From positions 1-40,983 of the forward strand of contig CAJWNY010000018.1 in assembly GCA_913043815.1 (NCBI GenBank): 40,983 nucleotides of DNA. The letters are read 5' to 3'. The notes under the pieces were generated by a model. It was given only the letters and a program-made list of their open reading frames with translations. It was not told the origin of the DNA and ran no database searches. The stretch comes from an uncultured Gammaproteobacteria bacterium (lineage in GTDB: Bacteria > Pseudomonadota > Gammaproteobacteria > Pseudomonadales > Azotimanducaceae). This document shows positions 1 to 8,394 of the stretch, piece after piece. Each line of letters opens with the position of its first letter. The stretch's first letter is position 1. The position numbers and the translations under genes were made by a program.

Positions 1-245
1 AAGATGTTTATGTGGTCACACTTTGGAACGATGACCCCATTGCAGTTGCCGCATCGAATTTTGTTGAACTAGAAGTGACAGAAACCGATCCTGGCCTGAA
101 AGGCGACACAGCCAACGGCGGGACCAAGCCTGCCAAGCTGGTCACCGGTGCAACTATCAAGGGCGTGCCTCTGTTTATCAATATTGGCGACATTCTTAAA
201 ATAGACACGCGAACTAGGGAATACGTCTCGCGCGTAAAGAATTAA
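1..245 (+). CDS. efp: Elongation factor P, C-terminal part (5' end outside window)
   Basis: This is the last third of EF-P, the tRNA-shaped factor that enters the ribosomal E site and helps form peptide bonds at polyproline stretches. The reading frame is open from the first base. The visible part covers the end of OB domain 2 and domain 3. The family signature is present ([18 protein letters not shown]), and the protein ends in the usual basic tail after EYVSRV. The lysine that is modified sits in domain 1, outside the window. The stop overlaps the start of the next gene (TAATG), and that gene encodes the EF-P-modifying ligase EpmA. Such tight coupling of target and modifier supports both calls. 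Confidence 0.96.
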   Translation, partial: DVYVVTLWNDDPIAVAASNFVELEVTETDPGLKGDTANGGTKPAKLVTGATIKGVPLFINIGDILKIDTRTREYVSRVKN

Positions 246-1108
246 TGACGTCATGGCGGCCCAGCACAGATGTAAATGGATTGGTGCAGCGGGCTGCATT
301 GTTGGAGCGCTTGCGTGGATTTTTCGCCCAGCGCCAAGTGTTAGAAGTTCAAACTCCCGTGTTGGCAGCCAATACCGTCACAGATCCAGATGTAGAAAGT
401 GTTGCTGTTCCCGGTTACGGGTTTTTACAAACCTCTCCTGAATACCAAATGAAACGACTGCTCGCCGCAGGTGCGCCCTCTATTTATCAGTTGGCGCCGG
501 CTTTTAGACATGAAGAGATGGGGCGGTTACACAACAGCGAATTCACAATGTTAGAGTGGTATCGCCTAGATTTTGATCACAGCCAGTTAATGGATGAGGT
601 AGCCGACTTGATAAATGAGGTGCTTGGGCCGGCCAGTTACACTTCAGTCACCTATGCAGAATTAGTTGGCGAATTAGATCGCCCTAGAGAAGTGCTAGAT
701 TTGGCTTTTGCTGAAGCCACTGAGGCATTGAGTCCCGGACGATTCTTTGTTTTAGATTATCCTTCCGACCAAGGTGCTCTGGCACGCTTAAAACCAGATA
801 ACCCAGCAGTTGCCGCGCGTTTTGAATTGGTGATAGATGGGGTTGAGTTAGCCAATGGCTACTGGGAACTTTTAGATCCAAGCGAGCATCTACAACGTTT
901 CCAGCAAGATCTAAAAATTCGCGAAGCGCGAGGCCTAATTCCAGTTGAGATTGACCACGCATTTATCGCAGCATTGGATGGTGGGTTACCAACCTGTGCC
1001 GGTGTTGCCCTAGGCGTTGACCGGTTGCTGATGCTTTCCATGGGCGAACGCAGTTTAGAGAAGGTACTTACGTTCAGAAACTTCAGAAGTGCCAAACACT
1101 CTGCTTAG
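245..1108 (+). CDS. epmA: EF-P--(R)-beta-lysine ligase EpmA (GenX/PoxA)
   Basis: EpmA is a class II lysyl-tRNA synthetase paralogue without the anticodon-binding domain. It attaches (R)-beta-lysine to a conserved lysine of EF-P. At 287 aa it is catalytic core only. Motif 2 is visible (FRHEEMGRLHN..EFTMLEWYR, about residues 89-109) and so is motif 3 (GVALGVDRLLML near the C terminus). The ELANGYWEL segment matches the active-site region of the family. It is about 40 residues shorter than E. coli EpmA (325 aa); the loss lies in the variable region after residue 120, and motifs are intact. The ATG overlaps the efp stop by one base. Modification by EpmA normally also needs EpmB (lysine 2,3-aminomutase), which is not in this window. 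Confidence 0.95.
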   Translation: MTSWRPSTDVNGLVQRAALLERLRGFFAQRQVLEVQTPVLAANTVTDPDVESVAVPGYGFLQTSPEYQMKRLLAAGAPSIYQLAPAFRHEEMGRLHNSEFTMLEWYRLDFDHSQLMDEVADLINEVLGPASYTSVTYAELVGELDRPREVLDLAFAEATEALSPGRFFVLDYPSDQGALARLKPDNPAVAARFELVIDGVELANGYWELLDPSEHLQRFQQDLKIREARGLIPVEIDHAFIAALDGGLPTCAGVALGVDRLLMLSMGERSLEKVLTFRNFRSAKHSA

Positions 1109-1124
1109 CTTGAGGACCTTATTC

Positions 1125-1150
1125 AAAGGCTTTTATTCAATGCCTTTTCT
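1125..1150. terminator. Possible bidirectional terminator between epmA and psd
   Basis: Between the convergent genes epmA and psd there is an inverted repeat, AAAGGC (1125-1130) and GCCTTT (1142-1147), with an 11-nt loop. It is followed by TTCT on the + strand and preceded by A-rich sequence that would give U residues on the - strand. The stem is short and only half G+C, so this is a weak call based on position and shape. Confidence 0.35.
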
Positions 1151-1205
1151 AAAAGTATCTCTCTTCTGGCGCCTTTCTTAACGCATCTTTCCCAACGCGT
1201 TGTTC

Positions 1206-2030
1206 TCAAAGTACCTTGCCCAGATTCTCACCCAGTCGAATTTTGCTGCCCACTTTAAGGTCAGGGTTCAGTGCAACGGCGCCTTTGGGGAAACAGCAAA
1301 CTACTGTAGAGCCGAGTAAAAAGCGCCCAATTTCGTCACCGCGATTCAGTTTAATGCTGTTATCGTCGTATCGCTCAACGCTGTAAGGTGAGGTCGGTCC
1401 AGGCCAAACTGTTTCAATAGATGCGACAATTAACGCGCCCACTAAGACAACTAACATTGGACCAAATTCTGTATTAAACCGGCAGACCAATCGCTCGTTG
1501 CGGCAAAACAGCCCCTCGATGCCTTCCTCAGTTGCGCCGTTAACAGAAAACAGTGCGCCGGGTACAGCGAAGGTTTGTTCCAGCTTGCCGGCGAACGGTA
1601 GATGAATTCTATGATAATCGTTAGGTGCTAAATAGATGGTGCAAAAACAACCATCCTCCAAGCCGTCGCCTGCCTTGCCAGCCAAGCTGTTGAGTGAATA
1701 GCGGTGACCCTTTGCTTGCATCAGTTGGTTGCCGTCGATCTTGCCCATTTGACTGACTGCGCCATCGACCGGGCTTGCTAAAGTGCGCGCATCACTGGGC
1801 ATTGGGCGAACGCCGGGTGCTAATGCGCGGGTGAAGAAATCGTTAAAAGATTCATAGTCAGACAGCGATTCACGTTCTGCTTCAGCCAGTGAAATGTTGT
1901 ATGCCTTAGCAAACTGGGTAATAAAGGTTTTACTAACGAACGGGTGCTTGCTCTTCGCTAAAGCGCCGACAAGTCTGGAAAGTCCGTGCTGCGGCAACAC
2001 CTTTTGAAAGCTACTGAATAGATTGCTCAT
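1206..2030 (-). CDS. psd: Phosphatidylserine decarboxylase proenzyme
   Basis: Psd makes phosphatidylethanolamine from phosphatidylserine at the inner face of the cytoplasmic membrane. The proenzyme cleaves itself at a Gly-Ser bond in the LGST motif to make a small subunit with an N-terminal pyruvoyl group. Here the motif is F-L-L-G-S-T-V-V (about residues 239-246). The other catalytic landmarks are SPVDGAVS (Asp of the triad) and DYHRIHLPF (His). The length is 274 aa, a little shorter than E. coli Psd (322 aa) but normal for the short gammaproteobacterial form. It lies 36 bp downstream of rhdA on the same strand, probably in one transcript, the same pairing as in Pseudomonas. Confidence 0.95.
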   Translation of the reverse strand: MSNLFSSFQKVLPQHGLSRLVGALAKSKHPFVSKTFITQFAKAYNISLAEAERESLSDYESFNDFFTRALAPGVRPMPSDARTLASPVDGAVSQMGKIDGNQLMQAKGHRYSLNSLAGKAGDGLEDGCFCTIYLAPNDYHRIHLPFAGKLEQTFAVPGALFSVNGATEEGIEGLFCRNERLVCRFNTEFGPMLVVLVGALIVASIETVWPGPTSPYSVERYDDNSIKLNRGDEIGRFLLGSTVVCCFPKGAVALNPDLKVGSKIRLGENLGKVL

Positions 2031-2066
2031 ATGTTTTTTACTCTACTGCTTTAACGAGTTCTTAAA

Positions 2067-2921
2067 CTACTGGTTTAGGTCGATGGGCGTGTCAGGTTGG
2101 TTGCCCCATTCTGACCAAGACCCGTGATAGGCGCGAATGTGCAATCCATGCAAGCGGCCGACCAAATAAGATAGGCCCGAGCGGTGGTGAGTTTGGCAGT
2201 GTGTAATAACTTGCACAGCACTCGACACCCCCAGATCTTGCAAAACCTCAGTCATATCTGATCGCAGTCGGGTATGTCTTTGCGGGTCTTTCAAAAGTTC
2301 CCAATCTAGATTAACTGCGCCGGGAATATGTCCGGCTCGCTGGGACCCTGAACGCAGGCCCAAATATTCTTCGTTGGAACGCACATCCCAAATCAACTGC
2401 TGTGAATCTTCAAGGGTGGCCATTACGTCCGGAATTTCGGCAATGGGAGCAGTGTCTATACTTATATTCGCAGGCTCGGTACCCATCACGCTGCACGGAC
2501 CCTTGGCGAAATCCATGTCGGCGCCTTGCCAAGCGTGTAGCCCACCATCTAAGTAGGCCCAGTTGTCATGGCCAATAATATCCAAGGTCCAAAGAAAGCG
2601 CCCGGCCCAACCGCCGCCTTCATCATCGAAAGCAATAATTTTGCAGTCAGGCTGGTAGCCAATACGAGTAAATAGGGCCTCTAAATCTGCCAAAGCCGGT
2701 AACTTGCCGGATGCAGGGGGAATGCCACAGACCAATTCTTGAGGTGTCACTAAAACCGCGCCGGGAATGTGCGCCTGAGCAAACAGTTCAGCGCTGGTGA
2801 CCTGAACCAAAATAACGCTGTCTAGGCTCATTGCGGCAAGGTCAGACGGTTCTAAAAGTGCTACGGGATGTTGGTAGTACACAATAATCTCTGCTAGTGC
2901 GGCTTTGTATTTGCTCATCAT
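2067..2921 (-). CDS. rhdA: Thiosulfate sulfurtransferase, tandem-rhodanese RhdA type
   Basis: This protein has two rhodanese domains, of which only the C-terminal one is catalytic. It moves sulfane sulfur from thiosulfate to thiophilic acceptors. The active-site loop is C-Q-T-H-H-R-S-G, the form found in Azotobacter/Pseudomonas RhdA, rather than the CGSGVTA loop of mercaptopyruvate sulfurtransferases. The tail G-S-W-S-E-W-G-N also matches RhdA. The frame stays open upstream to a TTG at 2996, but that extension has no rhodanese-like sequence. I chose the ATG pair at 2921/2918 (284 or 283 aa), in line with the roughly 271 aa of A. vinelandii RhdA. Neither start has a strong ribosome binding site. 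It is probably co-transcribed with psd. Confidence 0.92.
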   Translation of the reverse strand: MMSKYKAALAEIIVYYQHPVALLEPSDLAAMSLDSVILVQVTSAELFAQAHIPGAVLVTPQELVCGIPPASGKLPALADLEALFTRIGYQPDCKIIAFDDEGGGWAGRFLWTLDIIGHDNWAYLDGGLHAWQGADMDFAKGPCSVMGTEPANISIDTAPIAEIPDVMATLEDSQQLIWDVRSNEEYLGLRSGSQRAGHIPGAVNLDWELLKDPQRHTRLRSDMTEVLQDLGVSSAVQVITHCQTHHRSGLSYLVGRLHGLHIRAYHGSWSEWGNQPDTPIDLNQ

Positions 2922-3159
2922 AACGGAAACTGGCTGGGGGTCATCGCCTGCTAAACATAAATTTATATAAAAGAGCGGGCGTAAAACGCGCTTCAAGCGA
3001 GCGGGTATGGGAGGGGGGTAATAATTTCCAGTGACGAAAAACAGAACTATTTGGTAGAGACGGTTTATTATGCTTAGCCTGCGGAAACGGCGAAGCGACT
3101 AAACAACCTTCACCTACAAATTAATGCGGATATTTATGAGTTTGGGCAAGGAGATTACA

Positions 3160-3696
3160 TTGAGCGCCAACTTGGTATGGATTGATTTAGAAATGACAGG
3201 CCTGGATCCTAATAAGGATCGCATTATTGAAATGGCCATCATTATCACCGACAGCGATCTTAATGAGTTGGCGGTTGGCCCTGTGCTGGCTATCCAACAA
3301 TCGCAGTCGCTGTTAGAGGGTATGGACGATTGGAACCAAACCCATCATTCCGCGTCCGGACTGTTGCGGCGCGTACAAGAATCTAAGGTGACAGAAAGAG
3401 AGGCTGAAGCAACCTGCTTGGCTTTTCTTGAGGCCCATGTGAAAGTCGGCGAAGCGCCGTTGTGTGGCAATACCATTTGGCAAGACCGACGTTTCCTGTC
3501 CCGCTATATGCCAGATCTAGAAGGCTACCTACACTACCGAATGATTGATGTTAGTAGCATAAAAGAGCTGGCAAAGCGTTGGCATCCAGAGATCGCTTCA
3601 GGGGTTGTAAAAACTAATCAACATACTGCCCTTGCGGATATTCAAGAGTCGATAGAAGAGCTGCGCTATTATCGCGAGCATTTGTTTGTGTCTTAG
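3160..3696 (+). CDS. orn: Oligoribonuclease (3'-5' exoribonuclease for nano-RNA)
   Basis: Orn degrades 2-5 nt RNA, including pGpG from cyclic-di-GMP turnover, to mononucleotides. It belongs to the DEDDh exonucleases: D-L-E in [10 protein letters not shown] (D9, E11), the middle Asp in [11 protein letters not shown], and H/D in H-T-A-L-A-D-I. I chose the TTG at 3160 because a clear Shine-Dalgarno AAGGAG (3148-3153) lies 6 nt upstream and the product then begins M-S-A-N-L-V-W-I-D, like E. coli Orn. This gives 178 aa against 181 aa in E. coli. Upstream ATGs at 3124 and 3136 would add 12 or 8 residues with no homology. It is convergent with queG, the two stops being 5 nt apart. Confidence 0.95.
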   Translation: MSANLVWIDLEMTGLDPNKDRIIEMAIIITDSDLNELAVGPVLAIQQSQSLLEGMDDWNQTHHSASGLLRRVQESKVTEREAEATCLAFLEAHVKVGEAPLCGNTIWQDRRFLSRYMPDLEGYLHYRMIDVSSIKELAKRWHPEIASGVVKTNQHTALADIQESIEELRYYREHLFVS

Positions 3697-3701
3697 TCGG
3701 C

Positions 3702-4730
3702 CTACTCGTTTGAACTCGAGGTTTTTAGTTGATCTAAAGCCCAAGTTATATGCTCATCTACCATTAGGTTAACTCGGCCCAAACCATGGGTTAATGCGTT
3801 CACAACATCTTTGCCGCCAGCGCCATTGCCCAGTGCAATGGCTATATTGCGTTGCCATTGCGGGTAACCGACGCGACCCATGGCAGAACCTTGTATCAGC
3901 AGACGAAATTGGTTTTCTGATAAGGCGAATAAATCTAACAGCTCGGGTTGGTCTAAACCGTTGCGTACGGCAAAGTCGGGCTCAGTGGTGGTGGGTGCGT
4001 CACGGTTCCACGGGCAAAACAGTTGGCAGTCGTCGCACCCGTAAATACGGTTGCCCATTAACGGTCGCAGCGCTTCGTCTATGCTGTCTTTGTGCTCAAT
4101 AGTGAGATAGGAAATGCAGCGCGTGGCGTCTAGTTTCTTTGGGCTGATAATGGCTTGAGTTGGGCAGACGGTCATACATGCGCTGCATTTACCACAGGCG
4201 TCTTCAACGATAGTTTGGTCTATCGCCAGCGGAGCATTGGTATAAACCTCTCCAAGGAAAAACCAAGAACCCGCCTCCTTATCAAGGATCAGCGTATGTT
4301 TGCCCATCCATCCCAAGCCGCCTTTTTCCGCTAGGGCTTTTTCTAATACTGGAGCGGAATCGGTGAAGGCGCGAAACAGGTAACCCGCCGAATGATCTTG
4401 CGTCAACAGCGCGTTGATTTGACTCGCTAGCTTAGCTAATCTTCGGCGCAGCACTTTGTGGTAGTCACGGCCCAGGGCGTAGCGTGAGATATAGGCTTTG
4501 TTAGAATTCTCGAGTACCTCGATGGGCTGGGTGTCGGCAGGCAGGTAGTTCATGCGCGCCGTGATTACTCGGTAGGTGCCGGGTTCTAACTGATCAGGGT
4601 GCAGGCGTTTTTCTAAGTTCCTGTGGAGGTAGCCCATCTCTCCAGCAAAGCCATCATCAAGCCATTGGCGCACATGGAGCGCGTGCGCACTTAAGTCTAT
4701 GTCGGTGACTGCCAATTTTTGGAAACCCAA
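3702..4730 (-). CDS. queG: Epoxyqueuosine reductase (coordinates give the minimal TTG-started form)
   Basis: QueG does the last step of queuosine synthesis, reducing epoxyqueuosine to queuosine in tRNA with cobalamin and two 4Fe-4S clusters. The ferredoxin-like cysteines are plain: C-G-K-C-S-A-C-M-T-V-C-P and C-D-D-C-Q-L-F-C-P-W-N. A C-terminal HEAT-like segment ends in D-E-H-I-T-W-A-L. The only ordinary start is TTG 4730, giving 342 aa. However, the frame upstream of it clearly continues the family's N terminus (T-L-I-R-A-Q-I-N-T-H-A-E-N before L-G-F-Q-K). An ATC at 4820-4818, six nt after AGAGAGG (4833-4827), would give 372 aa, close to E. coli (379). The true start is therefore probably upstream and non-canonical, or a base is wrong in the assembly. 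Confidence 0.94.
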   Translation of the reverse strand: MGFQKLAVTDIDLSAHALHVRQWLDDGFAGEMGYLHRNLEKRLHPDQLEPGTYRVITARMNYLPADTQPIEVLENSNKAYISRYALGRDYHKVLRRRLAKLASQINALLTQDHSAGYLFRAFTDSAPVLEKALAEKGGLGWMGKHTLILDKEAGSWFFLGEVYTNAPLAIDQTIVEDACGKCSACMTVCPTQAIISPKKLDATRCISYLTIEHKDSIDEALRPLMGNRIYGCDDCQLFCPWNRDAPTTTEPDFAVRNGLDQPELLDLFALSENQFRLLIQGSAMGRVGYPQWQRNIAIALGNGAGGKDVVNALTHGLGRVNLMVDEHITWALDQLKTSSSNE

Positions 4731-4868
4731 ATTTTCAGCATGGGTATTTATTTGCGCTCTTATGAGCGTTTGGTCCCAGCCGGGAGGGGCTTCAGATAGG
4801 TTGTCGCTAGGGGCTTTGATGATTAACCTCTCTACAAGGTGCGCGCATTTAATAGATTCTTTTTGAAA

Positions 4869-4896
4869 TTGGGCTTGATGCTGGATGCACTATACT
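4869..4896 (+). promoter_or_regulatory. Putative sigma-70 promoter of the nnr-tsaE-amiB operon
   Basis: In the divergent queG/nnr spacer, TTGGGC (4869-4874) and TATACT (4891-4896) are 16 bp apart. The -10 is one change from consensus; the -35 is poor. It lies about 85 bp before the nnr start and points into the long co-directional run. Confidence 0.4.
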
Positions 4897-4981
4897 AGTG
4901 TGAGGCAACTAACTAAATGCTCGGGGTTGAGCGCGGGCATATACAGGGCCTTAATGTTCACTATTCGGATAATATTGGCCT

Positions 4982-6532
4982 ATGTTGGATAACCAAATAC
5001 CTCTTTATACCGCTGCTGCTAGCCAGGCCATTGATGTAGATGCAGTTCAAACCACAGCCCAAGGCGGCTTGGGCATTGAAAGTTTTGAGCTTATGAACCG
5101 AGCGGCAGATTATGCCCTTGCGTGTCTTTGTCAGCGCTGGCCAGATGCGCAGGGTTTCAGTTTGTTTTGCGGCAAAGGCAACAACGCCGGTGACGGCTAT
5201 CTTATGGCTGCAATGGCCCTCCAACTTGGTATGCAGGTGCAAATTTTTGCCGTGGTGGATCCGCAGGTGTTAACCGGAAATGCATTACGCGCCTACGAGC
5301 ATTGCGTGGCGCTGGGTTTGGCGATCGAGGATCATCACGCACCTGTCGCGCCTATCAAGTACTCAATTGTTGTAGATGCTCTTCTCGGCACGGGTTTCTC
5401 GCCGCCGCTGAGAGAGGAAATGGCCGAGGCGATTAATCGCATTAACGCAAACAAGGGTGATGTGCTCAGTTTAGATTTACCTTCGGGCGTTAGCGCTGAC
5501 AAAGGCCTTTGCGGTGAGGATTTAAATAAAAGTATAAGTGCATCAGTGACGGTTTCCCTTATCACCTATAAGGTCGGCTTGCACACCGGGGCTGCCATTG
5601 CAGCGCGGGGTGATTTGCTCGTTACAGATCTGGGCGTGCCAGCGCATATTTTTGATCGCCACCCCTCGATCCCGTTGCTCCAGTGGTCGCCCTCTAGATT
5701 AACCACAGCCGGCGTCAACACCCATAAGTCTCGGCAAGGCCACGTGCTAGTAGTGGGCGGCGATGTGGGTATGGGCGGCGCGGTATTAATGGCCGCGGAA
5801 GCGGCTTTTCGCGCAGGTGCTGGGTTGGTGACTATAGCTACTAGACCAGAGCACCGCTCTGGTCTTTTGGCCCGGCTGCCCGAAGCAATGTGGGTAGATC
5901 CTGAAAGTGAAAGATTCGATCTTGTCGCCCAAGGGTGTGATGCCGCGGTGCTGGGGCCGGGTCTGGGTCGGTTGCCTTGGGGGCTAACATTACTTAAGCG
6001 AGTGCTGAGTTTGCCTTGTCCAAAAATACTTGATGCTGATGCCCTGTATTGGCTTGCGGTGGAGCGCGAAGTTAAAGACCTTTGTGCAGCGTCCAGTGAA
6101 CCATTATTCATAACCCCTCATTCTGCGGAAGTAGCTCGTCTACTGGATTGCCCAGTCTTTGATGTGGAGTCTGACCGAATGGCTGCCACCGGTTTGTTGG
6201 CCGAGAGATATCATTGCTTTGGTGTGCTTAAAGGGCCCGGTTCAGTGCTTTTTGCCGGGCAAGATCTTGCTATTTGCGCGCAAGGCAACGCCGGTATGGC
6301 AACCGCCGGAATGGGTGACGTGCTAAGTGGCATTGCTGGTGCATTGGTTGCTGAGGTGGCGGCCAAAGGTGAGACGGATCTAGCCGCGCTCAATCACGCT
6401 TTTCAAAGCGCGGTATTGTGGCACAGTGCTGCTGCAGATCTAGCGGCCATAGAATTAGGTCAGCGCAGTTTAATGGCCACGGATGTAATATCATTCCTGT
6501 CTAAATCTGGGCAGAATTTCCTAGCTAGATAA
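4982..6532 (+). CDS. nnr: Bifunctional NAD(P)H-hydrate epimerase / ADP-dependent NAD(P)H-hydrate dehydratase
   Basis: Nnr repairs NADH and NADPH that have been damaged by hydration. The N-terminal YjeF_N domain (about residues 1-220) epimerises R-NAD(P)HX to the S form. The C-terminal ribokinase-like domain (about 230-516) dehydrates S-NAD(P)HX using ADP. Visible marks are F-C-G-K-G-N-N-A-G-D-G in the epimerase, and A-G-A-G-L-V-T-I-A-T, G-P-G-L-G-R and G-N-A-G-M-A-T-A-G-M-G-D-V-L-S-G in the dehydratase. The length of 516 aa equals the usual fused form. It is divergent from queG and is the first gene of a long operon; in E. coli and Pseudomonas this gene also sits between queG and tsaE. Confidence 0.95.
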   Translation: MLDNQIPLYTAAASQAIDVDAVQTTAQGGLGIESFELMNRAADYALACLCQRWPDAQGFSLFCGKGNNAGDGYLMAAMALQLGMQVQIFAVVDPQVLTGNALRAYEHCVALGLAIEDHHAPVAPIKYSIVVDALLGTGFSPPLREEMAEAINRINANKGDVLSLDLPSGVSADKGLCGEDLNKSISASVTVSLITYKVGLHTGAAIAARGDLLVTDLGVPAHIFDRHPSIPLLQWSPSRLTTAGVNTHKSRQGHVLVVGGDVGMGGAVLMAAEAAFRAGAGLVTIATRPEHRSGLLARLPEAMWVDPESERFDLVAQGCDAAVLGPGLGRLPWGLTLLKRVLSLPCPKILDADALYWLAVEREVKDLCAASSEPLFITPHSAEVARLLDCPVFDVESDRMAATGLLAERYHCFGVLKGPGSVLFAGQDLAICAQGNAGMATAGMGDVLSGIAGALVAEVAAKGETDLAALNHAFQSAVLWHSAAADLAAIELGQRSLMATDVISFLSKSGQNFLAR

Positions 6533-6589
6533 AATGTTCCGATTTATTTGCAGCCATTAGAGACCTCAGAGTTGCTCGAAGTAGAAGAA

Positions 6590-7039
6590 ATGAATGAAGT
6601 GCTAGTTGATGAAGCCGCGACCGAAGGGTTCGGTGCTTCGCTTTTGCCTGTGCTCAAGACAAAGTATTCTAGTGGCGCTGTGATTTTTTTGCATGGCGAT
6701 TTGGGCGCTGGAAAAACTACTTTTGTGCGAGGCATTCTGCGTGGGTTGGGGTTTTTAGGGGCGGTAAAAAGCCCTACCTATACTCTCATGGAACCTTATT
6801 TGTTAGATGATTGTGAAGTCTACCATTTTGATCTATACCGACTCCAGTCTCCCCAGGAATTGGAGTTTGTTGGGTTTGATGAAATTCTGACGGGTCCCGG
6901 ATTGAAGCTGCTTGAGTGGCCGGAGCAAGGACAGCCTTGGTTGCCTAGTCCGCATGTTGATGTGTATCTCGAGTTGTATCGTCCAAGTAATCATGAAAAT
7001 TTTCAACGTAAAGCGAGGGTGCGTTTTGCTCGGAGCTAG
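6590..7039 (+). CDS. tsaE: tRNA N6-threonylcarbamoyladenosine biosynthesis ATPase TsaE
   Basis: TsaE is the P-loop ATPase that works with TsaB and TsaD to put threonylcarbamoyl on A37 of tRNAs that read ANN codons. The Walker A motif G-D-L-G-A-G-K-T-T is at about residues 34-42. K-S-P-T-Y-T-L, Y-H-F-D-L-Y-R-L and E-W-P-E-Q-G are all conserved family blocks. I chose ATG 6590 (149 aa; E. coli 153 aa) because homology begins there. The frame is open to a TTG at 6548, but those 14 extra residues are acidic and not family-like. No strong ribosome binding site marks either start; the nnr stop is 57 bp upstream, so translation may be coupled weakly. The amiB start is 17 nt downstream of the stop. 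Confidence 0.93.
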   Translation: MNEVLVDEAATEGFGASLLPVLKTKYSSGAVIFLHGDLGAGKTTFVRGILRGLGFLGAVKSPTYTLMEPYLLDDCEVYHFDLYRLQSPQELEFVGFDEILTGPGLKLLEWPEQGQPWLPSPHVDVYLELYRPSNHENFQRKARVRFARS

Positions 7040-7055
7040 GACTGAGAATAATGTT

Positions 7056-8393
7056 ATGTCAACTACTCTGTTTTATCAGGTAGTTGTTCTTTCTTCGCTT
7101 TTCCTCTTTGCGCCAAATGTTCGTGCCAATGTTTTAGACGGCATAAGAGTTCATGAAGCGCCAGATTCCATTAGAGTGGTACTTGATGCTCGTCAAGAAA
7201 CTCAATACACCTACTTCGCACTAGACAATCCGTATCGCATAGTTATTGATCTAAAGAATACTCGACCGGGCAGAAAGCTGGTTTTCTCCAAGGTCAGCGA
7301 GGTCCTAACGGGGATAAAGGGTATTCGCGGCGCCGAGCGTGGTAAGGACTACCGCATAGTGATTGATGCCAAGGTATCGTTGTCGGCCAAGCCGTTTAAG
7401 CTGCGCCCCATCAATCCTTACGGTCATAGGCTAGTGGTAGATTTGTTCTATCCAACTAAAAAGAAGCCAGCGGTTGCCGCGGCGAAACCGCGCCCCAAAG
7501 CAAAAAATAGAGACGTAGTGATTGCGATAGATGCAGGTCACGGTGGTGAAGACCCCGGAGCGTTGGGGCCTCGAAAGGCTCAAGAGAAAAAAGTTGTTTT
7601 GAGGATTGCTAAGCGAACAGCGGATCAGATTAATCGAATGAAGGGCTTTAAGGCGGTGCTGATTCGCAAGGGTGATTATTATGTAAAACTGGAAGACCGT
7701 ACAAAATTGGCGGCTCAAAACAAGGCGGATATGTTCGTCTCTATTCATGCGGATGCATTTAAACAGTCTTCTGTGAGTGGCGCTTCAGTCTGGATACGTA
7801 GGTCAGAAGGAGACGACCGACAGGAGAGTGATCTCGAGAGATTTCTGGTAAGGCAAGCTAATCAATCCGATATGATTGGAGGAGTCGGAGAGACGATAAA
7901 GCTCAGCAAATACACTACGCCTGTTCAAAAAATCATAGTAGAAAGCTCCACAATATTTGTTCGTGAACATAGCCGGTTGGCGGGCGAGGCAGTACTTCGA
8001 AATATGCAAAAAGTGACTAATCTGCACAAAAAAGAAGTTACCGAGGCGAGATTTAGAGTGCTTAATAGACCTGATATAATCTCAATCCTGGTTGAGACTG
8101 GTTTTATTTCTAATCCGTCTGAAGCTAAAAAGCTGGCTCAAACCCAACACCAAATAAAGTTAGCGAAGGCCATTGCCGATGGTATCGGCGAATATATGCG
8201 CGCTAACCCACCGCCATCAACTTTCCTTGCGGCGCGGCGCACAGAGCTACGCTATACCGTTTCGCCTGGCGATACATTGTCAGAAATTGCTGACCGTCAT
8301 GGTGTTCCGGCTGCAGCCTTGACGCGACGCAATAAGCTATCCAGTGATCGTATCCGTGTAGGTCAAACAATTTTTATCCCCCGTGGAGCTTAG
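7056..8393 (+). CDS. amiB: N-acetylmuramoyl-L-alanine amidase AmiB/AmiC-type with LysM
   Basis: This exported amidase cleaves the bond between MurNAc and L-Ala to split septal peptidoglycan at division. In order it has a signal peptide (residues 1-24, hydrophobic core then N-V-R-A), an AMIN domain (about 27-130) for septal targeting, a short basic Ala/Lys linker, a zinc amidase_3 domain (about 153-388) and one C-terminal LysM (about 398-442). Predicted zinc ligands are H162 (D-A-G-H-G-G), E177 and H231 (S-I-H-A-D), and the catalytic Glu is E347 (V-E-T-G-F). The long stretch 240-330 corresponds to the autoinhibitory insert that EnvC/NlpD-type activators displace. The open frame begins earlier inside tsaE, but ATG 7056 gives the proper signal peptide. 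The product is 445 aa. Confidence 0.95.
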   Translation: MSTTLFYQVVVLSSLFLFAPNVRANVLDGIRVHEAPDSIRVVLDARQETQYTYFALDNPYRIVIDLKNTRPGRKLVFSKVSEVLTGIKGIRGAERGKDYRIVIDAKVSLSAKPFKLRPINPYGHRLVVDLFYPTKKKPAVAAAKPRPKAKNRDVVIAIDAGHGGEDPGALGPRKAQEKKVVLRIAKRTADQINRMKGFKAVLIRKGDYYVKLEDRTKLAAQNKADMFVSIHADAFKQSSVSGASVWIRRSEGDDRQESDLERFLVRQANQSDMIGGVGETIKLSKYTTPVQKIIVESSTIFVREHSRLAGEAVLRNMQKVTNLHKKEVTEARFRVLNRPDIISILVETGFISNPSEAKKLAQTQHQIKLAKAIADGIGEYMRANPPPSTFLAARRTELRYTVSPGDTLSEIADRHGVPAAALTRRNKLSSDRIRVGQTIFIPRGA

Positions 8394-8394
8394 T

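Noticed and set aside
5566-6111. A 181-codon frame opposite nnr
   Set aside because: Antisense shadow of the conserved dehydratase domain.
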